Below, in pieces: positions 22,712 to 32,039 of a stretch of DNA of 39,556 nucleotides. The stretch lies in NCBI GenBank assembly GCA_902792515.1, contig CADAZX010000025.1, positions 1-39,556 on the forward strand, in the 5' to 3' direction. Position numbers and translations under genes: made by a program. How positions within the stretch are numbered: position 1 is the stretch's first letter; every line of letters begins with the position of its first letter. The DNA is from an uncultured Ruminococcus sp. (lineage in GTDB: Bacteria > Bacillota > Clostridia > UBA1212). The notes under the pieces were generated by a model. That model saw only the letters and a list, made by a program, of their open reading frames with translations, did not search any database and had not been told where the DNA came from.

Positions 22712-25507
22712 ATGAGACAACACGGAAAGAAAAACTTTTTTCAGGCTTTTGTAAAGTGCGCGGTGTGCGCGCTTTTGGCTACTGTGATCGCGCTGACGGC
22801 GGTGCCGCTGCTGAAAAGCGGGGTCCTCGCGGAAGGCGGCGCGGAATTGTCCGCGGGGATCAAGGAGGTCGCGGAGATTCCGTCGTGGGCGGTGAAGCAG
22901 CGCCACGAGTACAAATTCGATTTTGCGAGTGACTACACCAAAACGTACTACCGGGAGAACGGGCTCAGGCTTACGTCGACGCAGGGCATTAAAGTCGAAG
23001 GCGGCGTTCTCAAATGCGCTGCCGGAAGAAAGTACACGATCGCCTCGCAGGAGTTCCTTGGCGACGACTTCGGTATCGAAGAGGGAAGGCTTTCTTTTAA
23101 ACTTCTCGTTACCGGGGGAGCGCTCAAGGTTCTGCTCCGCGATACGCTCGGCACGATGAACGCTTCGGACGAGACACTCTGTTTCACGTTTAACGCCGAC
23201 GGCACGATGACAGCTGCGGACGCTTCAACCGGCACCGAGATGAAGAACGCGATCACCGGGCTTTTCGCGGGCGGAAAGGCCGACGAGATAACGTTTTCGG
23301 ACAGGCGCAACACGATTTCGGTCCTTGTGAACGGCGAGGAAAAGCTGGAGGTTTTGTACGAGGGCGGCGACGGCTACGTGAACAACGGCAAAACAGAACG
23401 CGGCGAGGGCGGCGTTCCGGAGTACTCAGCGGACTACCGCGTGGCGAACTACTGCAACCGGATCACATTCAAAAGCGCGACCGGGACTGTGGTGAGCGAA
23501 AGATCCACTGTTCAGAGCGCGGGAAGATTCTTGATCTGCGCTGAAAAGCACGAGGGCTACGTCGACGATCTGGCGTTCAACTACACGGAGATCGACCAGT
23601 CGCTGCCGGAGCGTGAACAGAGGGTGGTCGACTACTCGAACTGGGTCGCGACAGACGACCTCGGACGCACGACGCCGATCGCTGAGGCAACGGGAGCGCC
23701 AAAGGAAAACAGGAGCGTCGGCATTTTCTACTTTTTGTGCTGGACCGGAGCAGGAATCCACGTGCAGGACAACACGCGGATCTTCCTGGAACAGGGCGTG
23801 GACGGTCTTCAGTCGTACCTCACGAAGCAGGGAGGCGAGGCCTGGTGGGCCGAGCCGTATTTCGGGTACTACAGGAACACCGACACGTGGGTCTACAGAA
23901 AACACGCTTACATGCTTGACGCGGCGGGGTTTGATTTCATTTTCCTCGACGTCTCGAACGCGGTCGTTTTCCCGGAAGGGCACAAGGCGCTTTTCGACAC
24001 GTGGCTTCAGATAAGAAAAGAGGGCGGCCACACGCCGCAGATCTGCTTTTTGACCGGAGACAATCCGAAGACGCTGAACACGGACGTCGCCGAGCTGCGC
24101 AAGACGGTCTATTCCGAGGAGGGGCTGCAAAAATACGACGAGCTTTTCTACAAGTGGAAAGGCAAGAAGCTGATTCTGGGCAACCTTGACGGCGCTTCGA
24201 GAGAGACGAAAAAGTTCCTGGAGGATTTCGAGGTGCGCGGATGCTGGGCATGGTGCGACAAGGACGGCTACTGGAACTGGATCGAGGAGCTGAATCTTGA
24301 CGAAAACGGTCAGAAATACATGTACAAGGGCAGGAACGTCGCGGGCGAGTTCGAGCAACTTGCAGTGACGCTCGGTCACCATTCGTCGACGAGTAAAGGC
24401 AGAGGGTTTGTGCTCGGCAAGCAGCCGACAAACGGGCAGCAGAATTTTGAGTTTTATCTGGAGAGCACGCCGTGGGGAACGGGCTTCGCGTCTCAGGCGG
24501 AGTACGCCCTCGAACAGGCGCCGCCGTGCGTTTTCGTGACCGGCTGGAACGAGTGGATCGCGGGCAACGGCAGAGGCTCCAATTTTATGGCCAACACGCC
24601 CGTTGACAACGTCTGCTACGTGGACGAATTCAACCCCGAATTCAGCCGCGACGGCGAACCCATGAAAATACGCGACGGCGTAGGCTTCGGCGACAATTAC
24701 TACTACCAGCTCGTTGATTTCGTCCGCCGCTACAAGGGCATGGATTCACTGAAGACGGCGACAGGCCAGCAGGCGGTCGATACGTCAGCGGGCGAAAACG
24801 GCTGGGCAGAAGTCGGGCCGTCATACAGGGATACGATCGGCGACGTCGAATTCCGGAACTCGCTCTGCTACGACGCGGCTTTCCGCTACGTCAACGGCAC
24901 CGGCAGGAACGATTTTGACGAGGCGAAGGTCACCCAGAACGGCGACTATCTCTGGTTCACGGTGACGACCGTGCACGACATTATCGCCGCGGACGACGCG
25001 TCGTGGATGAACCTCTACGTCGACACCGACATGAACCGCAAAACGGGCTGGGAAGGCTACGACTACGTGATCAACCGCTCCCGCTCAGACGGAAAAGCGA
25101 CCGTCGAGAAGTTCACCGGCAACGGCTTTTACGACACAAAAGAGGTCGGCACCGCAGAGTACGCGATCGTTGACGGAAACAGGTTTACGCTAAAAGTAGC
25201 CAAAAAGACTCTTGGCGAAAAGACCGGCAGGGGCTGCAACTTCGACTTTAAGTGGGCCGACAACTCGACTTCGACCGGTAACGTGATGGAGTTTATGGAT
25301 CTCGGCGACGTCGCTCCGAACGACAGATTCAACTTCAGATTTGTGAGCGACGGCGAGGTCTACGATCGCGAGGTGGTGGAGCCTGCGCTGAACCCGGGGA
25401 AGAAGTGGACGCCTTTAATGACGTGGCTCGCGGCCGCCGGCGGAACTCTGCTTGTCGCGGCTGCCGTCGTCGCTGCGGTTATAATTGCAAAGAAAAGCAA
25501 AAAATAG
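22712..25507 (+). CDS. Exported, membrane-anchored GH99/WbsX-like TIM-barrel protein
   Basis: A 931-residue protein; GGAGG (22699-22703) precedes the ATG. Residues 1-41 form a signal sequence (LLATVIALTAVPLL). Residues ~65-310 look like a LamG/jelly-roll module. Residues ~330-680 form the catalytic-type barrel, with VGIFYFLCW, EPYFGYYRNTDTWVYRKHAYMLDAAGFDFIFLD and GWNEW at 611-615 (E614). This region is clearly homologous to the cytoplasmic proteins encoded at 30281-33773. Residues ~720-895 form a beta-sandwich that ends with the same GDV...F signature as in those paralogues. A C-terminal helix plus KKSKK would anchor it facing outward. GH99 and its WbsX relatives act on mannose-type glycans; the activity here is unproven. 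The residue three positions after E614 is Ala, not Glu. Confidence 0.75.
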   Translation: MRQHGKKNFFQAFVKCAVCALLATVIALTAVPLLKSGVLAEGGAELSAGIKEVAEIPSWAVKQRHEYKFDFASDYTKTYYRENGLRLTSTQGIKVEGGVLKCAAGRKYTIASQEFLGDDFGIEEGRLSFKLLVTGGALKVLLRDTLGTMNASDETLCFTFNADGTMTAADASTGTEMKNAITGLFAGGKADEITFSDRRNTISVLVNGEEKLEVLYEGGDGYVNNGKTERGEGGVPEYSADYRVANYCNRITFKSATGTVVSERSTVQSAGRFLICAEKHEGYVDDLAFNYTEIDQSLPEREQRVVDYSNWVATDDLGRTTPIAEATGAPKENRSVGIFYFLCWTGAGIHVQDNTRIFLEQGVDGLQSYLTKQGGEAWWAEPYFGYYRNTDTWVYRKHAYMLDAAGFDFIFLDVSNAVVFPEGHKALFDTWLQIRKEGGHTPQICFLTGDNPKTLNTDVAELRKTVYSEEGLQKYDELFYKWKGKKLILGNLDGASRETKKFLEDFEVRGCWAWCDKDGYWNWIEELNLDENGQKYMYKGRNVAGEFEQLAVTLGHHSSTSKGRGFVLGKQPTNGQQNFEFYLESTPWGTGFASQAEYALEQAPPCVFVTGWNEWIAGNGRGSNFMANTPVDNVCYVDEFNPEFSRDGEPMKIRDGVGFGDNYYYQLVDFVRRYKGMDSLKTATGQQAVDTSAGENGWAEVGPSYRDTIGDVEFRNSLCYDAAFRYVNGTGRNDFDEAKVTQNGDYLWFTVTTVHDIIAADDASWMNLYVDTDMNRKTGWEGYDYVINRSRSDGKATVEKFTGNGFYDTKEVGTAEYAIVDGNRFTLKVAKKTLGEKTGRGCNFDFKWADNSTSTGNVMEFMDLGDVAPNDRFNFRFVSDGEVYDREVVEPALNPGKKWTPLMTWLAAAGGTLLVAAAVVAAVIIAKKSKK

Positions 25508-25572
25508 TGAAATAAGTACAGGGAGTGATTTTCAGGGCCTGCATAAATCCTGCATAAAGTAAGGAATTGTTA

Positions 25573-25601
25573 TTGACAAACGGATATGCCTCTTATAGAA
25601 T
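25573..25601 (+). promoter_or_regulatory. Strong sigma-A promoter
   Basis: -35 TTGACA (25573-25578), 17-bp spacer, -10 TAGAAT (25596-25601). It drives the small gene at 25690 and the large gene at 25832. Confidence 0.75.
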
Positions 25602-25689
25602 AGCCTTAAGAATGACTTTTTTTGTGTCGGCTTAAACAAATAACAGGCCGGCCGCTCCGCTTAATCGGCGGAACAGGAGTTGAATATCA

Positions 25690-25800
25690 ATGGTAATAAG
25701 GGAAAAGTATGTTGAGCCGGAGATTACTGTAACTGTAATCTCCGACAAAGACGTCATCACGGAAAGTCTCGAACTTCCGGATGACAACTTCGACGATTGA
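25690..25800 (+). CDS. 36-residue acidic small protein of unknown function
   Basis: ATG 25690 follows a good Shine-Dalgarno site (AGGAG, 25675-25679) and reads 36 codons to TGA 25798-25800. The product starts MVIREKYVEPEITVTVIS, continues DKDVITESLELP and ends DDNFDD. It has no signal peptide or Cys. The pattern (short basic start, Y-x-x-PE, alternating V/I, then DVIT-S and an acidic tail) resembles a class of short uncharacterised Clostridia proteins I recall from gut genomes; this is memory, not a search. It lies 31 bases before the next gene on the same transcript. It could be a leader peptide, a chaperone-like partner or a peptide precursor. Confidence 0.6.
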   Translation: MVIREKYVEPEITVTVISDKDVITESLELPDDNFDD

Positions 25801-25831
25801 ACCGTCCACGGCAAGAAGGAGGAAATCTGTT

Positions 25832-28798
25832 ATGAAAAAGATTATTGGACTGCTTCTCGCGGTCGCGTTTATTTTCACTCTCGTTTCGGTTTTGCCCGCC
25901 GCCGCGTTTGTGAACGTTTTGAACATAGATTATATTAATGTTCTCACTGCCGAAGGCGTCGCAGTTGGCCAGGCTGTGGGCGGATCGGCAGTGTGGGATT
26001 TTACAAACACATATGACGCCGGCTACATCGGCGACTTAAAACCCCTCGTCAACGCGGGCGGCGTGTTCTTTGATATTATGGGGTGGTACATGCCCGAAAA
26101 AGAAATGGCTGACATCGGTCTCTCTTTTGACGGCGGCGAGCCGACCTACGGATACGCGCTATACGATCAGAATCTCATCGATGTGCTTGTAGCTAACGGC
26201 TACGGTGATACCGCCCCGCTGGCGCTCAGAATCAGCGCGATGTTGCCGATTCAGGAAGGAACCCATGAGATTACTTTCGTCATTAAATTCGCTGACAACA
26301 CGACAAGGACAATCTACAAGTTCAGATACCGCAACCTCTACGTTGTTGAAGATGAATTTGAAAACGTTGCCCTCAACAAGCCTGTCTATGCTGAGATATC
26401 CGCCGCGGAAGGCGTTGCCGCCTTTATTTCCGCCAACGAGTACTGGCAGAGCGAGTTCATCAACGACGGTCAGGCTCCGGTATTTGACGGCGCAGTTGTT
26501 CCGCTCGGATGGTTCATTGCCGCCACCGCTCCCGACGTTGACGCGAAGGCCTACATCGACCTTCAGGGCGTTTACGACGTCAAAGAGATTGAGATGGTTA
26601 CGATGGGTTTCAACGTTTTCGCCTACCCTAACACCTACAAGGTATACGCCTCTGAAGACGGTATCAACTGGACGGAAGTCGGCGGAGAGTCCGGCGTCGC
26701 GGCTACTGCCACGTGGGGGCAGTCAAAGACATTTGATACAGACATTCAGGCGAGATACATTTGCTTCAACATCACAAAGTTGAATCTTTCTGAGGACGGT
26801 GTCTACTACGGCGGCGTCGGAGAGCTCGAGGTTTACGGAACGAAAGTGTCCGACGCGAGCGGCAGACCTCCGTACAGTCCGAAGGCTTCCAACTATTCGA
26901 GAGGCGTCATTCAGGATCCCGCGGTTGCGGCATGGACAGGCTACCAGACAGGCGATCTCGACTTTGAGATGACGTTCAGAACGGACGTCCCGTTCTACGC
27001 AATCGGATTCCCGGCCTTCTGGGCAAGCGTCAACTGCCCGATCAGGTTGGATTTTGACAACGGTTCCACCGTTTACTCCGCGGAATTCGTCTCTCCCGCC
27101 GACGGCCCGAAGGTCATCCCGCTCGGACAGACCCTCCCCGCCGGCAAGTACACGCTGACCATGACCATCACCGATGACACACAGGATCCGGCAACAGGCG
27201 CGTATGTTCACTACCTCGTCATCGGCTCTGCCTCCGGCTCTCCGCTAGGCACAGAGTATTGCCGCTACGAGAGAGGCGCCAACTTGGCGGTCGACCTCTA
27301 CACCGCGGACACCACCGGCGAGGGCTTCATCAAACTTGACCCTGTTAAATTCACTAGCGCTTCCGTGACTCTCACCGACGGTATTTCGCTCAATTTCAAG
27401 GCGCCCGAGGATATTCTCGACGCCGGTGCGGAAAACATCAAAGCAACGTTCACTCTCAACGGACATGAAACGGTCGTCACCGATTACAGGGTCGACAACG
27501 GCAAGCTTGTGTTCAATTTCAAAAATATCTCTCCGGATATGATGGGAGATACGATAGTCGCCACGATTTCGGCTGATATCAGAGGGCAGACTTATTCGTC
27601 GACTATTAGCTACAGCGTCCTCAAGTACTGCCGGAACCTGCTCAACAACTATCCCGGCTACGTGAATAAAGAGCTGAGGACGCTACTGGTTGATCTGCTT
27701 AATTACGGAGCCGCATCGCAGAACTATACCGGACATAACGCCGGCAGTCCCGCAAACGGAAGTCTGGATCTTTATACGGCCGCTTACGGCACTCCAATCG
27801 ATCCGGAACTGAATGATATTCTCAACTCCGAATACGCTGTTATTGACGGCGCTACCGCAACCTGGAAAGGCGTGGCGCTTGCGCTGGGCGATACCGTTGC
27901 GGTAAGGTTTAAATTCGAAGCGGCGGACATCGAAGGCCTCAAGGTCAAGATCACCGGCGACGAAGGCAACTGGACGATTGACAGCAGTAAATTTGTCGCA
28001 GCCGACGCTGCCGATACATACTATGTGATGTTCAACGGACTGAACGCGGCGCAGATGAGCCTGCCTATTTATGCGACTGTTTATGACGCAAATAACAACG
28101 CAATCAGCAACACGCTTCAGTACAGTATTGAGTCCTACGCAGCATCGATGCAGGGCGGTTCGGATACCGCGCTCGCCAAGCTGACGATGGCGATGATGAA
28201 ATACGGCAATTCCGCCAAGGTTTACCGCGACGGCCTCAAGACTCCGAAGGATTATATTCTGGCCAATGACATTCAGGGCACCTGGGTGCGCGAGGTCGAG
28301 GCCGCTCTGTTCAAGGATCTTGCCGCTTCAAAACTCGAGGGCAACCAGTATGCCGGCGTCGTCGACTATCTGGAACTGGACGGAGTGACGCTGCCTGTGG
28401 CGCTCGACTTCAACGCCGACGGAACGTTCGTCGCGAGACTCGCCGATGACGCGACAAAGACGACCGTTGACAATATTGTCAAAGCCGCTGTACGCGCGTA
28501 TCTTGTGGACCAGGGTATTAATTCATTATTAGTCGATATAATGTTGAACACTATTTTGGACTCGACCGGCGTCCGTGACATGTACATGGGGACCCTGGTC
28601 GAAGGCGTGTATACTGTCGAAGACGACCTGGTATATATCAGCAATACCACCGAAGGCCTTGTGGCGCCCGAAAATGCGTCTGAAGCCGTGATCCACGGCG
28701 ACGTGATGGTCATTACGAAGCTCAGCGATATTGCCGCGGATGCGGTCACGATTCTGGGCGGTTATCCGATACTCGTTTTCCGCCAGACCGGCAACTGA
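25832..28798 (+). CDS. Large secreted protein with F5/8 type C (discoidin) domain and repeated modules
   Basis: A 988-residue protein. The start at 25832 follows AAGGAGG (25816-25822) and gives a clean signal peptide (MKKIIGLLLAVAFIFTLVSVLPAAA). Residues ~178-345 form an F5/8 type C carbohydrate-binding domain: NVALNKPVYAE, the paired WFIA...AYIDLQGVYDVKEIEM, YKVYASEDGINW, and ARYICFNITK. Beta-sandwich regions follow. Two copies of a helical module occur: YSVLKYCRNLL...LRTLLVDLLNYGAASQNYTGHN near 596-630 and YSIESYAASM...KLTMAMMKYGNSAKVY near 770-800. These resemble modules common in Ruminococcaceae surface proteins. No catalytic motif is recognised, and no LPXTG or dockerin is present. It is likely an extracellular glycan-binding or cell-surface protein. 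Confidence 0.75.
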   Translation: MKKIIGLLLAVAFIFTLVSVLPAAAFVNVLNIDYINVLTAEGVAVGQAVGGSAVWDFTNTYDAGYIGDLKPLVNAGGVFFDIMGWYMPEKEMADIGLSFDGGEPTYGYALYDQNLIDVLVANGYGDTAPLALRISAMLPIQEGTHEITFVIKFADNTTRTIYKFRYRNLYVVEDEFENVALNKPVYAEISAAEGVAAFISANEYWQSEFINDGQAPVFDGAVVPLGWFIAATAPDVDAKAYIDLQGVYDVKEIEMVTMGFNVFAYPNTYKVYASEDGINWTEVGGESGVAATATWGQSKTFDTDIQARYICFNITKLNLSEDGVYYGGVGELEVYGTKVSDASGRPPYSPKASNYSRGVIQDPAVAAWTGYQTGDLDFEMTFRTDVPFYAIGFPAFWASVNCPIRLDFDNGSTVYSAEFVSPADGPKVIPLGQTLPAGKYTLTMTITDDTQDPATGAYVHYLVIGSASGSPLGTEYCRYERGANLAVDLYTADTTGEGFIKLDPVKFTSASVTLTDGISLNFKAPEDILDAGAENIKATFTLNGHETVVTDYRVDNGKLVFNFKNISPDMMGDTIVATISADIRGQTYSSTISYSVLKYCRNLLNNYPGYVNKELRTLLVDLLNYGAASQNYTGHNAGSPANGSLDLYTAAYGTPIDPELNDILNSEYAVIDGATATWKGVALALGDTVAVRFKFEAADIEGLKVKITGDEGNWTIDSSKFVAADAADTYYVMFNGLNAAQMSLPIYATVYDANNNAISNTLQYSIESYAASMQGGSDTALAKLTMAMMKYGNSAKVYRDGLKTPKDYILANDIQGTWVREVEAALFKDLAASKLEGNQYAGVVDYLELDGVTLPVALDFNADGTFVARLADDATKTTVDNIVKAAVRAYLVDQGINSLLVDIMLNTILDSTGVRDMYMGTLVEGVYTVEDDLVYISNTTEGLVAPENASEAVIHGDVMVITKLSDIAADAVTILGGYPILVFRQTGN

Positions 28799-28842
28799 GT
28801 TTTCGACCGGGATTTCTTTAGCTGATATCCCCACATAAAAAG

Positions 28843-28892
28843 CTGTCCGGCGATGTGGCTGTGAAGGACCGTATCGCCGGGCAGTTTTCTTT
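28843..28892. terminator. Bidirectional rho-independent terminator
   Basis: CTGTCCGGCGAT (28843-28854) pairs with ATCGCCGGGCAG (28873-28884) with one G-U pair. TTTT follows on the plus strand, and the mirror flank reads CTTTTTATG on the minus strand. It therefore serves both the secreted-protein gene and the convergent esterase operon. Confidence 0.85.
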
Positions 28893-28909
28893 ATATCCGT
28901 TTTTGGGGA

Positions 28910-30055
28910 TTATTCCGGTTTTTTCCAGGTGTAGATCTTTTCAAACGGTTTAAAGGGCGTTTTGAAGTAGATATCCGGAAGAGGCTTTCCGTCGACGTGG
29001 TGGGCGATGATCGAGGCAAACGCGCTGACGTCCTCGGGCTTGTGGAAGTGGGTGCCCTTCCTGAAGTACCAGTAGATATTTTCCGGCACACCAAGGAAAT
29101 CAAAGACCTCCGCTGCCGCGACCGAAGAGTGCCAGCTGCCAACGGGGTTCGACCAGAAATCCTCGGCGGCTTCCGACACGAAAAGCACGCGCGGCGCGAC
29201 CATCGCCTTCAGAAAATGGGTGTCGAACGGGAGTTCGTTTTCGCGGTCCGCATAGCGATGAATGTCGGGGCCGAACCACTGCGGGAAGTTACGTAAAATG
29301 TCGGCGAGTGTTTCGCTTTTGAAGGAGGGCGTGTCCTTGCTCGAAGCGGTGACGTGGACTCTGTAGCAACCGCAGGCACCGGCGCACGTTGCGTTCGGAT
29401 TCACAAATGCCGCTCTGGTGTCCAGTACGCCTGCCAGAGCCGCGGTTTTTCCGCCTCTCGAATGGCCCGAAAACGCGATGGCGTCGAGGTTAAAAGCGGG
29501 CAGCGCTATTTTTTCGAGCGCGTCGACAACACGCATGTAGCCCCATGCCCACGCCGCGAGAGCGCCGAAGGTATACTCCGGATATGTCTCGAAAAGGGGA
29601 CCGCGGCGCTCTTTTACTCCGGGCAGGTCGTATGCGAGCTCAGTGCGGTCGAAAAGTGCCCAGCCGACGTCAAGGTCGGTCGCCGCCCTGATAAAACCGT
29701 CGTTGTGCGCATAATTGAAGCAGAGGTCGCCGTCCACGATCACCGGCCGGTTCTTGCTCTTAGGGAAGATGACCTTCAACCGGAAGCTCACCGGTTTTGC
29801 GCGCGTGCCCGTTCTGATAATGAACGACGCCGCGTTACCGCCGAGGTAGGTGGTTTCGACATCTAAAAACTCGGGATCAGGCGGGATCGTACCGTACTGG
29901 AGCTCCACCGCGGTCTTGAACATTTCAGCACGCCTGCGCGGCCATTCGGAAACGTTCTTCACGCGCGTTCCGTCGTCGAATAAAAACGGATCGGGAAGCT
30001 CTCCGAGCACCTCGTACGACTCAATGTTAAGCAGATTTTCGTCAAATTGTTCCAT
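28910..30055 (-). CDS. CE15-like glucuronoyl esterase / alpha-beta hydrolase
   Basis: A 381-residue protein without a signal peptide. The nucleophile elbow GHSRGGK (S199 with R200 and K203) matches the GxSRxGK motif of CE15 glucuronoyl methylesterases, which cleave ester links between lignin or other alcohols and 4-O-methyl-glucuronic acid of xylan. The likely catalytic His is H336 or H338 in KGTHFHKPED, and DFWSNPVGSWHS (from ~299) matches the lid region before it. The canonical acid segment after the nucleophile (QESG in typical CE15, recalled) reads NPNATCAG here, so the catalytic acid is missing or moved. AGAAAGG lies upstream of the ATG. It is the last gene of a minus-strand run, 225 bases after the GH99-like gene, so it may have its own transcript. 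Confidence 0.75.
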   Translation of the reverse strand: MEQFDENLLNIESYEVLGELPDPFLFDDGTRVKNVSEWPRRRAEMFKTAVELQYGTIPPDPEFLDVETTYLGGNAASFIIRTGTRAKPVSFRLKVIFPKSKNRPVIVDGDLCFNYAHNDGFIRAATDLDVGWALFDRTELAYDLPGVKERRGPLFETYPEYTFGALAAWAWGYMRVVDALEKIALPAFNLDAIAFSGHSRGGKTAALAGVLDTRAAFVNPNATCAGACGCYRVHVTASSKDTPSFKSETLADILRNFPQWFGPDIHRYADRENELPFDTHFLKAMVAPRVLFVSEAAEDFWSNPVGSWHSSVAAAEVFDFLGVPENIYWYFRKGTHFHKPEDVSAFASIIAHHVDGKPLPDIYFKTPFKPFEKIYTWKKPE

Positions 30056-30280
30056 TTCGGGTTACCTTTCTAATATGAATTACTAAGTTTCGAGCTATTT
30101 TCGCGTGCGCGGCTCCGAAGCTGTATGAATATACTGCGAGAGGGCCGCTCGCGCGAAGCAGTCCGTAGCAATTGCCTCCGGCACCTTGTGGCCGAATCTT
30201 CGTTGAAACCGCACTCCGTACCGGGAACGAACCAACCGGTTCACTCCACACTCAACACGGACTGCGTAAAGAGCCGAAAA

Positions 30281-31990
30281 TCAGTAATTCATCCTGTAAA
30301 CGAAGCCCGCGCGGCCCATAGGCAGCACGTCGCCCTTGTCGTAGAAGTCGTCGATCACACTGTACGGCTCGGAGGAGTCCGCGACCTTGAACCAGATCTC
30401 GTCGTTTTCGCGGTCGGGCGCGGCTTTGGGACCGAGCCCGAGGATCTCCAGCGGCACTGTGACGGTGACGCGATTTTCGCCTACTTCAAGGGAATTTTCG
30501 CCGATGATCTCGACGTCGTCGAGCCTGTCGCACGGGCGCTCCTCGGGGATGTCCGGCATGTCTGCGGAGTAGGGGGCGGACCGGTGGAGCTTCGCGACAA
30601 GCGCTTTTCCGGGCGGCAGGGCGATGCCTTCGGGGGCGTAATTCAGCACGAAGTCGTAGCCCGCGGTCTTGCCGAGCGAGACGAAAATATTAAAGAACGC
30701 GCCGGTGCGCTCCGGGATCACGGTAGGTTCGATCTCGAAGCTGAGGAAGTCTCCGGTGTGCCTCGCCGCGACGCGTTTTATTGACGTGCGGGCGGTGGAG
30801 TTTAAGTAGCGGAGGGCGTCGGTCCAGCCCGGGCTGTCGCGTTTTATGGCGCCGTCGGTGAAGCCCTCGAAGTATGTTCTCTCGCCGTTGGGGGAAGGGC
30901 GGACGCCGCGCGAGCCCTTGTATTTTCGCACGTACGAGACGAGTTGCATATAGTAGTTGTCGAAGTAGCCGCCGCGCATCATCTCGATGTCGCGCGAATA
31001 CTCGAAGTTGGCGCAGTCCATAAAAAGGATCGGCCTGTCCGGCGGCCCCTGAAACCTGCGCGCCATCCACTCGTTCCAGCCCGTGACGAGTACCACCGGA
31101 GGGTCGGTCTCGAGCGCGCGCTCAAACTGGCCGGCGAAGTTGAGCCCCTTAATGTAGGCGTTTTGGCCCTTGTCGTTGGCGCCTTCGTGCCAGGCTCGCC
31201 CGCGGTTTGCGGTCTCTCCGTACATCAGGCTGTCTCCGAAAACGATCTGCGGGTGCTGCGCGAGAGACACGTTAATGCTTTCAGGCTCTCCGCGGAGATT
31301 TTCGAAAACGCGCTGCGGCACCTCGAAGTCCATCCACGGCCACCCGCCCTTTTTTGTCGGCTCGTTCGGCCACTGGGCGAGCTTTATGTTGAAGTAATCG
31401 CGCATCTCCTCGCCGCACTCCTCCGGGATACCGATGATGACGGGCTTCCCCTCGTAGCGGAACCACGCGTCGGGGTAGAGACCCGGCTTGTAGAACTCCT
31501 CGTAGATCCTTCGGATCGTGTCGCCCGAGAGAGTGTTCGTGTAGAAAAGCGCCTGCGGCGCCTTGCGTCCTTCCGCGGCGTACTCCTGAAGCACCCTCAT
31601 GACCGCGTGGCATGCCGGCTCGTATATTTCCGCGTTCGTCGTGTCGAAGAAAAGAAAATCGATATCGGCCTCCGCGAGGAGCTTCACGTGACGGCGCACA
31701 AGCCACTCGTCGTCCAGAATATAATACCCGTAAAAAGGCTCGCCCCAGTAGTGAAACTCCCTGACGCGCCCCCACATCGGGTCGTCCGGCTTGTAGCCCG
31801 CGAGCGGGTCTTTTGTCGTGATCTCGGAGATGTTGTAAAGGTGTTCGTTGCCGCCGCTGTGCCACAAAAAGTAGAAAATTCCGACCTTGCGGTTCTCCCG
31901 GAGACTGTCGGAAGTTCCGGGCTCCGGAATTTTCCGCCCGAGTGCGTCGATCGCGCAAACGGGGCTCGAGGGGATGATTATTTTGTCCAT
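30281..31990 (-). CDS. Cytoplasmic GH99/WbsX-like protein, tandem copy 2
   Basis: A 569-residue protein with a strong AGGAGGA site just before the ATG and no signal peptide. The TIM-barrel-like part runs from KVGIFYFLWHSG (~35) through WGEPFYGYYILDDEWLVRRHVKLLAEADIDFLFFDTTN to VTGWNEW (E307), in the style of GH99 and the related WbsX domain. A C-terminal beta domain (~420-569) ends IWFKVADSSEPYSVIDDFYDKGDVLPMGRAGFVYRM. It is about two-thirds identical by eye to the gene immediately upstream, including nearly the same DNA at the 3' end, so the pair arose by tandem duplication. It starts 49 bases after that gene ends, in one operon. The substrate is unknown; an imported oligosaccharide is likely. 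Confidence 0.75.
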   Translation of the reverse strand: MDKIIIPSSPVCAIDALGRKIPEPGTSDSLRENRKVGIFYFLWHSGGNEHLYNISEITTKDPLAGYKPDDPMWGRVREFHYWGEPFYGYYILDDEWLVRRHVKLLAEADIDFLFFDTTNAEIYEPACHAVMRVLQEYAAEGRKAPQALFYTNTLSGDTIRRIYEEFYKPGLYPDAWFRYEGKPVIIGIPEECGEEMRDYFNIKLAQWPNEPTKKGGWPWMDFEVPQRVFENLRGEPESINVSLAQHPQIVFGDSLMYGETANRGRAWHEGANDKGQNAYIKGLNFAGQFERALETDPPVVLVTGWNEWMARRFQGPPDRPILFMDCANFEYSRDIEMMRGGYFDNYYMQLVSYVRKYKGSRGVRPSPNGERTYFEGFTDGAIKRDSPGWTDALRYLNSTARTSIKRVAARHTGDFLSFEIEPTVIPERTGAFFNIFVSLGKTAGYDFVLNYAPEGIALPPGKALVAKLHRSAPYSADMPDIPEERPCDRLDDVEIIGENSLEVGENRVTVTVPLEILGLGPKAAPDRENDEIWFKVADSSEPYSVIDDFYDKGDVLPMGRAGFVYRMNY

Positions 31991-32039
31991 AATGTTCCTC
32001 CTGAAAGGACCCTTTACGACGCCTGCCCGCGCAAATAGC

